From contig JACDDF010000009.1 of assembly GCA_013817135.1 (NCBI GenBank), forward strand, positions 5,511-15,002: 9,492 nt of DNA. The letters are read 5' to 3'. Under the pieces are notes generated by a model that saw nothing but the letters and a program-made list of their open reading frames with translations, searched no databases and had not been told where the DNA came from. Source of the DNA: Nitrospirales bacterium. GTDB lineage: Bacteria > Nitrospirota > Nitrospiria > Nitrospirales > UBA8639. The translations under genes and the position numbers were made by a program. This document shows, one piece after another, positions 1 to 6,800 of the stretch (positions are counted from its first letter, which is position 1; the number at the start of each line of letters is the position of its first letter).

Positions 1-97
1 GAATTGAACTGCCTTCCTCTTATTATATGGAGGTTTCAAACATGACGAAAAATTTTTGATTGGTGGTTTTATAAAAATGGGAAACTAGCAAGGATTG
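1..97. other. AT-rich stretch without a convincing gene
   Basis: Distinctly richer in A and T than the rest of the window. On the plus strand GGAGG lies 9 bases before an ATG (42) that opens a frame of only five codons. This could be the lost start of a gene or chance. No terminal repeats or other recognisable element were found. Confidence 0.4.
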
Positions 98-375
98 TCA
101 CCGTTGTAACCTCAGTTGTCGATGGCGTCAAATGAAATAGATGACGGGAATGACCAACAGCGTAAGCACGGTCGCCGTGGGAGAAAGCCCAGAATGATGG
201 CCGAGGCAGTCATGATCCTTGGTCTGACTCGTAAGACTGCACCTTCGATGATGGCTTCTCGAAGATCGTGAATGGACTGGAGCCGGTTTTCCCGTTGTCG
301 ACGGGCACAGGCATCGTTTAAAAACATCACCATGATCACACCGGTTTCCGCGGCAACTCCTGTCAAGGGGGTCAA
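98..375 (-). pseudogene. Decayed 3' fragment of a CusA/CzcA-type heavy-metal RND efflux pump
   Basis: Only the last part of the inner-membrane transporter remains. Frame one reads GVAAETGVIMVMFLNDA...LREAIIEGAVLRVRPRIMTASAIILGFLP, the conserved cytoplasmic loop and following membrane helix of HME-RND pumps. It then jumps frame near 179-181 to TATVLTLLVIPVIYFI, the final membrane helix. About 20-25 codons that normally lie between (MWSHG...MVGG region) are missing. A TGA at 130-128 stands where homologues I recall have TGG, and after it RHRQLRLQR reads to a second TGA at 100-98. So there are three lesions: 5' truncation, internal deletion with frameshift, and nonsense. The gene cannot make a transporter. 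Confidence 0.8.
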
Positions 376-995
376 CGGAAATTTAGGAAAAATGGGATCG
401 GTTGCGCACCTAATGCGGTCAAGTGAAGGTTCGCGTCACACTCCAGTGTATAAAGCCGTTTGCCTCTGGCGAGAAAATCTGAGCATAACTGTTCTGTTTT
501 GCCGGAGGGGGCTGCATAAGGCACAAAAAGACACTCGGCAAGGGCCGCCACAAAGCGGTTCCGATAAAGTGAGGTCTGTACCGTTGCACGACGAAGTTTG
601 TCAGAAAATGGTGAGAGAAGGAGTAGGCGCCCTTGATCCAAGGGTTTCTTGTATTCCTTGGGCAGGCGTATTTCATCCAAGCTTCTGGCTGGGCAGATGA
701 TAAGCGGCTGGTTTCCCCGCAGAAGTATCCGCAGGCATTCCCGTTCCATGGGTGAATGAAAGCCCCCGATCACCGGCACGCCCGCTTCGCGCAACTTCCG
801 CGCGATGTCGTATGTCTGAAGGATGATAGTGCCCGGACATTTGACCGAACAAATCAGTGCCACCGCCTTGCTATTCACGAGGTCGAGATTCCCGATGGCG
901 GCTATGCGCTTGGGGCTCTTATCGCCGAGGTGTCGGACAAGGCTTGATGGGAAGGCAGGGTCACTCAGAGACACCCAGGTAAGGGGCTTCGGCAT
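372..995 (-). CDS. DprA/SLOG-like Rossmann-fold protein
   Basis: 207 residues from ATG 995; a GTG at 1013 would add six residues, and neither has a clear ribosome-binding site. Related to DNA-processing protein DprA (Smf), which binds single-stranded DNA and loads RecA in natural transformation. This short type has only the Rossmann core: IAAIGNLDLV at 31-40, GGFHSPMEREC at 77-87 in place of the usual SGxAxGID segment, CPARSLDEIRLP at 101-112, LLLLSPF at 124-130, and RNRFVAALAE at 145-154, matching the DprA RNRxIAGLS motif. There is no N-terminal SAM-like or C-terminal winged-helix domain. The C-terminus (after GAQPI) runs straight into RND-pump remnant sequence and may be foreign. SLOG proteins elsewhere bind nucleotides in defence systems, so a role in this island is possible but inferred. 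Confidence 0.8.
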   Translation of the reverse strand: MPKPLTWVSLSDPAFPSSLVRHLGDKSPKRIAAIGNLDLVNSKAVALICSVKCPGTIILQTYDIARKLREAGVPVIGGFHSPMERECLRILLRGNQPLIICPARSLDEIRLPKEYKKPLDQGRLLLLSPFSDKLRRATVQTSLYRNRFVAALAECLFVPYAAPSGKTEQLCSDFLARGKRLYTLECDANLHLTALGAQPIPFFLNFR

Positions 996-1097
996 GTGCG
1001 TTGGTGAGCCCACGATCTAAGTCAAGATAGTCATCGCTTTAACAAACCAATACAACGACCAAGATTCTCATGGGTGTCTTTAAAAAGATGATCAAGT

Positions 1098-1130
1098 GGG
1101 CCGCCTGAGTGGTGTGTCCACTGGCGGCTC
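1098..1130 (-). terminator. Strong hairpin after the small-gene cluster, candidate terminator
   Basis: Arms GCCGCC-(TG)-AGTGG and CCACT-GGCGGC pair over 11 positions with a two-base bulge and a TGTGT loop; outer bases extend the stem. It begins 10 bases after the last stop of the minus-strand cluster. On the minus strand a run of five T occurs only about 12 bases beyond the stem, so it is an imperfect intrinsic terminator, or simply an RNA structure between the cluster and the DprA-like gene. Confidence 0.4.
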
Positions 1131-1139
1131 GATCTGGGC

Positions 1140-1289
1140 CTATGCTGGAGTCTGTCGCTGCTTCAGTTCGTTAGATCGCTCTGCCCAGAACGCTAACTCC
1201 TGTTGCCCCGTCAACAGATCGATTTTTTCTTTTATTTATTCTGCGCGTTGGTGTTTCATTGCAACACAATCAAAAGTTTTCGTCTTCAT
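1140..1289 (-). pseudogene. Very small conserved-looking gene interrupted by one in-frame TAA
   Basis: Starting at ATG 1289, 25 bases after the DUF2283 stop, the frame reads MKTKTFDCVAMKHQRAE, then TAA at 1238-1236. It continues without another stop as IKEKIDLLTGQQELAFWAERSNELKQRQ to TAG at 1142-1140. The pattern 'K-T-F-D-C-V-x-M-K ... ELAFWxERxxEL' is one I recall from small conserved proteins of about 50-60 residues in toxin-antitoxin-like clusters; I cannot name the family. Both halves fit that pattern in one frame, so a single nonsense change is the simplest reading. The first half has a GAGG only 3 bases from the ATG, which is tight. It may be the third gene of the module above. Confidence 0.5.
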
Positions 1290-1314
1290 AGGCCTCATCC
1301 AAATCTTCAGACAG

Positions 1315-1554
1315 TCATTCCTTCACGGCCAGGCGCAGATCGGCCGTGACCGGCAATTCAAACAAGTCCTCCCGCAGGAGCCGCGTGGAAAAAAACAGCA
1401 CCTCCAGATTTTCGATCTCCCCGGAAGCCGGGTTCATTCTGGCAATCACACCATCGCCGACTTCTTCCGACTCCTGCGCGGCATATGGCAGTGTCTTGTC
1501 AATGTGGAGGATGTCCGCTTCCCGGTCATACTTAAACGTCAGCTTCGCTTCCAT
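1315..1554 (-). CDS. DUF2283 family protein, possible antitoxin
   Basis: 79 residues from ATG 1554, matching the DUF2283 pattern: KYDREADILHI at 8-18, an acidic ESEEVGDGVIARMN stretch at 28-41 and EIENLEVLFFS at 46-56. Start 1554 is preferred over upstream starts because the family core begins there and two purine-rich boxes (AGGAAGG and AAGGG) lie 4-9 bases upstream. It starts inside the last codons of the BECR-like gene. DUF2283 proteins have no firmly established biochemical role; their repeated pairing with small toxin-like genes suggests an antitoxin or regulatory partner, which is inference here. Confidence 0.8.
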   Translation of the reverse strand: MEAKLTFKYDREADILHIDKTLPYAAQESEEVGDGVIARMNPASGEIENLEVLFFSTRLLREDLFELPVTADLRLAVKE

Positions 1555-1868
1555 AAGACCCTTCCTTCCTCTACGTTTCTGGCCAGGTACGCCGTCACCA
1601 TCCAATGTCGTCCCTGGGGCGAACCCTCCCCGATCACCACAACCACCACGTGCTTGCCACCCCGGATACTATCAAACCAGCGCGAAAAAAGCGTGGCATT
1701 GGCAAACCTGGCGCTTTGGCGCACCAGATCAGTCTCAGCCAGGGTATCGGCGATGCGCGGGCGATGTTCGGGTAGCAGGTCGGGATGCCGCTCGGCGATA
1801 TGCCGTTCCCGTTCGTCCGTCAATTCCACGTCGGCACTCAGGTACGGGCATCGCATGAGCGTTGTCAT
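1539..1868 (-). CDS. Small BECR/RelE-like (PBECR-type) putative nuclease
   Basis: 109 residues, no signal peptide or membrane segment. It resembles the small 'phage-Barnase-EndoU-ColicinE5/D-RelE-like' nuclease families that I recall next to DUF2283 genes. Visible landmarks are the histidine pair in ERHIAERHPDLLP (H23, H28), a SARFANATLFSRWF segment at 52-65, a hydrophobic strand HVVVVVIG at 73-80, and HWMVTAYLA at 88-96. These suit a small RNase fold, but the catalytic residues are inferred. ATG 1868 is used; ATG 1856 is an alternative, and neither has a strong ribosome-binding site. Its end overlaps the DUF2283 gene by 16 bases, which implies coupled translation and a toxin-antitoxin style pair. 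The family assignment is moderate and the function unproved. Confidence 0.7.
   Translation of the reverse strand: MTTLMRCPYLSADVELTDERERHIAERHPDLLPEHRPRIADTLAETDLVRQSARFANATLFSRWFDSIRGGKHVVVVVIGEGSPQGRHWMVTAYLARNVEEGRVLWKRS
1559..1570 (-). promoter_or_regulatory. Ribosome binding site region of the DUF2283 gene
   Basis: The minus strand reads AGGAAGGAAGGG a few bases before ATG 1554. It lies inside the end of the BECR-like gene and supports a coupled internal start for DUF2283. Confidence 0.6.
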
Positions 1869-1889
1869 CGTCTTATGCCCAAGCCTGTT

Positions 1890-2048
1890 TTAGCACCCAT
1901 CATCATCTGTCCTTCCTTGCCCCATGCGGTACTTGATGTCGTGGTGATGCCTGCCCGGAGAAGTCGAAGGGATAAAGTCCACTTCCTCGTCTGTGAAGTC
2001 ATAGTAAATGGCCAACTGGCGATCAAGCTTGGTAATACTTCTCCTCAT
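1890..2048 (-). pseudogene. Remnant of a second, divergent methyltransferase C-terminal tail
   Basis: A short frame of about 52 codons whose ATG overlaps the ATPase stop in an ATGA arrangement. Its sequence ITKLDRQLAIYYDFTDEEVDFI...DIKYRMG aligns with the end of the methyltransferase encoded at 3825-7130 (IDKIDRVLAKHYGFTDEELDFI...DIKYRMG). It carries a short insertion before DIKYRMG (PSTSPGRHH in place of INY). The nucleotide match is strongest over 22 bases around the DIKYRMG codons and otherwise well diverged, so this is a paralogous tail and not a recent copy. It probably has no function of its own, although translational coupling to the ATPase gene is possible. Immediately upstream in the same frame is the displaced ATPase end. 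Confidence 0.7.
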
Positions 2049-3784
2049 GTGGGAACCTGGTTTAGCATGCTCGCGGTAGGGACACACCCACTTGGTGAAA
2101 TCGTAGGGAGACAGGCTTCAACCAACTGACAGAATTTCTGAAGATTGCTTGCGTCGATCTTCCCTGTTTCATAAAGAAAGAGAAGGTGTTGAGGTTTTCG
2201 ATGGGGAGAACTTGCTGGGGAAATTTCCAGAAATTGTTCTATGTTTCCCTGAATGGTTTTGACTTCTAGGGTCAGGGAGGTATGCCTTGAGGACAAAATT
2301 AGTTCATTGAGATCCTTGTGCTCCTTTGCATTATGATCGTCATCATGTAGCACCGCGTGAGGGGTGCCCAAAGCTTTCAGAAGGTTCATGAAACGATGAA
2401 TGTTGTACTTTCCCAGGCAGTCGAGAACATATAGTCCACACTCAGCGCCGTTGATTTTTCCATCGCCGACCAATTTCCTGATTAAAGTCTGTTCGGCCTG
2501 TCCTTCCACTAGGAGGACATGATTGGCAAAGAACAATCCGCAGCGGTCTGGGTTCAGCCAGAGAAAGTACTTCACCGCCTCCATCTCAGGCTTCTCGTCT
2601 TCCTCTTCGAGTTTCTTCTTCAACATAGGCCATTTAGCAGCAATCTTGTTCATGGCCTGGTTGGCATCCACGATCTCACCCCAAACGTTAGCGTCTACTT
2701 GGCAGACCGAGACGCGGCCAATCTCCCGCTTGAGACGCGCGATGGCAGGAATGTGCGCCGCATTGCGACTGACGAAGTGCGAGGAATGCGTTGAGCAAAT
2801 AACCTGCTGGTCAGAATTGCTTGCAAGCGTCATAAGGCTCTGAGCAAGGATTTCCTGCTGCGGCGGGTGGAGAAAGGCCTCAGGCTCCTCAAAAAGAATG
2901 AGGAGCATGGATGGCGTAAAGTCCTTCGCCTTCTTTGAAGGCTTCTTGCCTATATACTTTGCCCCGAGTTGGATTAGCGAATAGATAAAATGGCGCTGGA
3001 ATCCGGAACCGAATTGGTCTGCAGCCAGCGACTTGCCATGGGCCTTGTCCACGCACTGGTAGGACAACAGCGATTTGATGATCTCAGCGGTGGAGGGCGA
3101 CTTCATGTCAAGCTGGAAGCCCGTCCCCCAGGATTCGAGCAGGGCGCTCAGTTCAGATTCCAGTCCTTCAAGCGAGCGACCATCAGTGGTTTTCTCAGTC
3201 TTAATCCCCTTAGCGAACCCCTCGAAGTCCTCCGAGAACTTTTCATACGACCGGCTCGATTCGACGACGGACTCCAGCACATTCGTCAACAAGTCCCGCA
3301 ATGCGGACGGTCCACTCAGTTTCGTGTGTTCATCCACTTTGCTCACGGCGGGAATAAAGACGATGTCGCCAAATTTTCCACTCTGGACGTTCTTCGCCCC
3401 GTAAAAGGGGACATCCGACAGCTCGCCGTCCTTTGTGCAGCCGAAAATGTAGCCGTCCTTATTCTTGTCGCCAGCTTTCCAATACTTCTGCACCCTGAGT
3501 GTGTTGGCGGTGTGTTTGTAGTCATCGGCGAGGGATGCGTATTCGGTATCAGTCAGGTTGAATGTCAGTTCAATCCAAGACTCTTCATCGGCAGTCGCGA
3601 TAAAGGGAAAGTCGCGCTCGTGTTTGAACTTGAATCCGTCCTTTTCGTAAAACGCGCGAATCGCATCGATCACGGTGCTCTTGCCGGCGTTGTTAGGGCC
3701 CACAAAAAGACTGTAATCATGACAGGTTATCGCAGCATCCAGAATTCCACGGTAGTTATGGATTTGCAGATGCGTGAGCTTCAT
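2045..3784 (-). CDS. OLD-family ABC ATPase with TOPRIM domain, frameshifted C-terminus
   Basis: ATP-dependent overcoming-lysogenization-defect (OLD) type protein. Relatives, including GajA of Gabija, are nucleases that couple an ABC ATPase to a TOPRIM catalytic domain. 579 residues from ATG 3784. This start is chosen because conserved sequence begins there (MKLTHLQIHNYRG) and a GAAAGGA box lies 7 bases upstream; the frame extends further upstream but without protein-like sequence. Walker A GPNNAGKST is at 29-37, a signature-like GSGFQRH at 259-265, Walker B LLILFEEPEAFLHP at 294-307, and the switch histidine in STHSSH at 331-336. The TOPRIM glutamate is in LLVEGQAE (424-431), followed by DDD at 481-483. 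Length is normal for the family. The last ~18 residues (after ACLP) are probably out of frame. The gene follows the methyltransferase by 40 bases and is likely cotranscribed with it. Confidence 0.9.
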   Translation of the reverse strand: MKLTHLQIHNYRGILDAAITCHDYSLFVGPNNAGKSTVIDAIRAFYEKDGFKFKHERDFPFIATADEESWIELTFNLTDTEYASLADDYKHTANTLRVQKYWKAGDKNKDGYIFGCTKDGELSDVPFYGAKNVQSGKFGDIVFIPAVSKVDEHTKLSGPSALRDLLTNVLESVVESSRSYEKFSEDFEGFAKGIKTEKTTDGRSLEGLESELSALLESWGTGFQLDMKSPSTAEIIKSLLSYQCVDKAHGKSLAADQFGSGFQRHFIYSLIQLGAKYIGKKPSKKAKDFTPSMLLILFEEPEAFLHPPQQEILAQSLMTLASNSDQQVICSTHSSHFVSRNAAHIPAIARLKREIGRVSVCQVDANVWGEIVDANQAMNKIAAKWPMLKKKLEEEDEKPEMEAVKYFLWLNPDRCGLFFANHVLLVEGQAEQTLIRKLVGDGKINGAECGLYVLDCLGKYNIHRFMNLLKALGTPHAVLHDDDHNAKEHKDLNELILSSRHTSLTLEVKTIQGNIEQFLEISPASSPHRKPQHLLFLYETGKIDASNLQKFCQLVEACLPTISPSGCVPTASMLNQVPT

Positions 3785-3791
3785 TGCGCCA

Positions 3792-3798
3792 TCCTTTC
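3792..3798 (-). promoter_or_regulatory. Ribosome binding site of the OLD-family ATPase gene
   Basis: GAAAGGA on the minus strand, 7 bases before ATG 3784. It decides the start: the open frame runs upstream to 4090, but that extension overlaps the methyltransferase tail in another frame and lacks protein-like composition. The box lies in the 40-base gap after the methyltransferase stop. Confidence 0.7.
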
Positions 3799-3824
3799 CA
3801 GATCTCGGTTTACTCTCAGAATGT

Positions 3825-6800
3825 TCATTCCTCCCCGCCTTCTGCGTCTCGGCCCATGCGGTACTTGATGTCGTAGTTGATGATGAAGTCCAGTTCCTCG
3901 TCCGTAAAGCCGTAGTGTTTGGCCAGCACGCGGTCGATTTTATCAATAATGGGTTTAGAGTGCTTTGGGATGATGCACTGAACCCGTAGATGGTCATGCC
4001 TGAAGCGCATCTTTCTGAACTCTGAGTTGATCTGAAGCGAGGCGCTGAGTTCCCTTGCAAGATCCCGGCTTTTGACTTCCTGAATTTCAAGAAGCCTTTG
4101 GAGATTGCAGCGAAAACCTTCGACCTCCCGTTTGTTCACATGTCGGCAATCAGAGAAAACATTGACGAACCAGCGGAACAAAGTGGAGTTCAGAATGCAA
4201 AAAGCAGCTGATGCTTCCTCTTTTTCATAAAAGACCAGCGGTTTCAATTCTGATGGCGGCCTCAGCTTACCAGTCCCGTCGTAAACCTTTGGAACGAAAT
4301 CTAAGGCTTGCAGAAAGTTATGCACTTTCCGTGAGTAATAGACTTCGTGTTTGCCTGACTTGGCAAGTTGTGACCCCAAAGGGTTCCCATCTTCAAACAC
4401 CTTTTTGAGGATTGAATGCTCAATGGGGTTGCTGAGCTTGGGAATGCAGCTTGGGAGGTAACGCGACTCGACATTTTCGTATTCGAGCAAAGGGAAAAGG
4501 TTGGGTCTTTCTGCAGCACTCCACCGGTAACATTCGCTTACAAAGTGCTCAGGCGTTGGCGTTAGCTTGTTTTCGATAAGATGAATCGTAAGCTGTATGT
4601 GCTCCAAGCCATCGAAAAGCCTGGCAGGGCGGTCATCGTAAGAGCTGAAATGGGCGGGCAGCTGCATGACAACCTTCTGGAGTTCATAATAGCCTTCCGT
4701 GGAAATGGATGATATCGGCACAATGAAACCTAGCCGCCCATGATTCCTCGAAAGGGGGATGCATCGCTCTATTATCAACGGATACAAGTTCTTCGTTGGA
4801 AAAGTTGCGTAACTACGCACCGTGTAGGAGATGCCCTGCTTCAGGTCGAAATACGGCGGATTGCCGATGCTCACATCAAAACCGCCGCTTTTCATGATTC
4901 CGTAGAACTCAATGAACCAGTGGAATGGCTTGTGGGAGGTGAGCCATTGTTCGAATGCAGGAGACTTCCTTTTCCCCTCACCCCGACCCTCTCCCTCAAG
5001 GGGCGAGGGAGGTAAGACCCCGTATTCCTGTGCCAGGTAGCGGTTGAGTTCGTCTTCTAACGCCTTCAGGCGCTTTCGTAATTCGAATTTCGCAGCGGAG
5101 AAGTCCTTTGCCTCCATCCCTTGCTCAGTCTGCATCTCGTGGAACTTCTGGAAGGCCCTGTCGGCGATTTCGGCATTTTCTTCGATGGTCTCTAATGACT
5201 GAAGGCTCACCCAATCCCCTTCCATGGATTTCTTCAACTCATTAAGGCTCGCGTACCCCACCAGTGTGTTGCCGGCGCGGATATTGAAGTCGATGTCCGG
5301 TAACGCCTCGATGCCGAGGTTGGGGCCGGCGAGGTCAGGCTCTACCTGCGCGGCCAGTTTGAGAAAGAGACGGAGCTTACAGATTTCTACGGCTTCTTCC
5401 ATGATGTCTATGCCGTAGAGGTTGTTGAGGATGATGCTTTTGAGGATGAATGATCGTGCATTCGGGTGCTCCGCCACACGGTCGAGGAGTTTGGTGAAAT
5501 CCTCGAACTTGCCGTGCGGGAGTTGGGGATAGCCGTGAGGCGTGCGCTTGAGCTTGCCCTTCTCCAGCTTGGCGGCTGCATCTTCGAGAAACGCCTCCAT
5601 GCGTTCGAGACAAGCTTCGTAGAGCGGCTCCAGGATGTTGAGCGCGGCGAAGAGGAAGGCGCCTGACCCGCACGTGGGGTCGAGGATGGTGACGTTCTCA
5701 ATCGCGTGCCAGAACGCCCGCAGGAGTTCCGGCCCCTCGCAGTTCTCGATGATGTCCTGCGCAAACTGGCGGATGTCGAGATTGAGGGTGATGAGGTCGT
5801 TAATGTCGCGTACCTCGCCGGCGAGCAGTTTTTTTGTGCTCACTTCATACCGTTGGCGCCGCGCCGCTACTTCGCGCCAGGTTTCAGTCGGCAGCCCGTA
5901 CTCAGAGGGAGCGGGCTTGTTCCATCCCTTGCGTTTCGAGACATCCTCGCGTCCTGCTGCGATCTCAGCCGGAAGCGGCAACTCAATGCCTTTTTTCACT
6001 GCCTCATAGATGTAACGGTCCGGCATATCTTTCAACACATCCCACAGGGTCGGGCCTTTTGGATTCTCAAATGCGACTTTGCACTTGGTCCGGGCCGCAT
6101 CGAAGAGGAACGGAATCACGGTGTTCTGACTGATGTAGCCCGTGATGTCCTCTATCGTGTAGTAGGCGCCCATCTGTTTCTGGTTGATGTACTTTTCGAA
6201 GATGTAGCCAAGAACATCGGGATTGATTTCTTCTTTATCCCCAGGTTTTCTGACGGTGCGGTGAGGATCCAGGACCCAGTCCCACTGGTCGAAATATCCG
6301 AAGATCCGCTCGAAGGTTTCGTCGGGAATCTGAATGTTTTTGCCATAGCGCTCCGGCTTTTCCAGTTCGTGGACGTCGAACAGACCGCCGTTGAGGTAGG
6401 GAATCCTGCCCAGGAGCTGCTCCAGTTCAGTCGTGCGTGTTTTTGATCCGAATCCTTCGTGAAACAGACGGATGAGAAAATAGCGGTAGAAGGAATAGAA
6501 CGTGTCTTTGCCGCGCTCGGCCTGGCATCGCGTGAGCCGATTACGCAGGTAATGCGGGTCGCCGTCAAGAAATCCCTTTCGCTGGATGAAGTAGACGAAC
6601 ATCAGGCGGTTGAGCATGACGGATGCGTACCACTCGCGGTCGGCGACTGCCTCGATGCCCTTGATGAATTTCAGGAACGCCTCGTGTTCCTTCTGGAACT
6701 GGTCGTAGAACCGTTTCGTGACCCGCTCCACGTCGAAGGCCGCACGGGTGCGGCCGGACACTTCGACAATCGTCAGCCGCTCTTCCTCTTCCAACGTACA

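Noticed and set aside
1014..1080. Minus-strand peptide MRILVVVLVC, stop, then SDDYLDLDRGLTNAHAEAPYLG in the same frame
   Set aside because: The second part looks somewhat protein-like but overlaps the start of the DprA-like gene, and I can match it to no family; too weak to annotate.
1070..1108. Plus-strand 12-codon peptide MGVFKKMIKWAA
   Set aside because: Very short, no ribosome-binding site, and it runs into the hairpin; likely chance.
1096..1893. Long plus-strand open frame of 265 codons
   Set aside because: It lies opposite the BECR-like, DUF2283 and small-gene cluster; its product has no recognisable domain and the minus-strand frames match known families.
1890..1960. Attachment-site or integron attC interpretation of the tail repeat
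   Set aside because: The 22-base match encodes a conserved protein motif, which explains it without site-specific recombination, and no integrase is present in the window.
2990..3868. Plus-strand open frame of 292 codons
   Set aside because: It is antisense to the Walker A, ATPase and signature regions of the OLD-type gene; a shadow frame.
3785..4090. 102-residue N-terminal extension of the ATPase frame
   Set aside because: It overlaps the methyltransferase tail in another frame, has Ser/Thr-rich noncoding-like composition, and a good ribosome-binding site precedes ATG 3784.
5706..6446. Plus-strand open frame of 246 codons
   Set aside because: Antisense shadow of the conserved methyltransferase N-terminal half.
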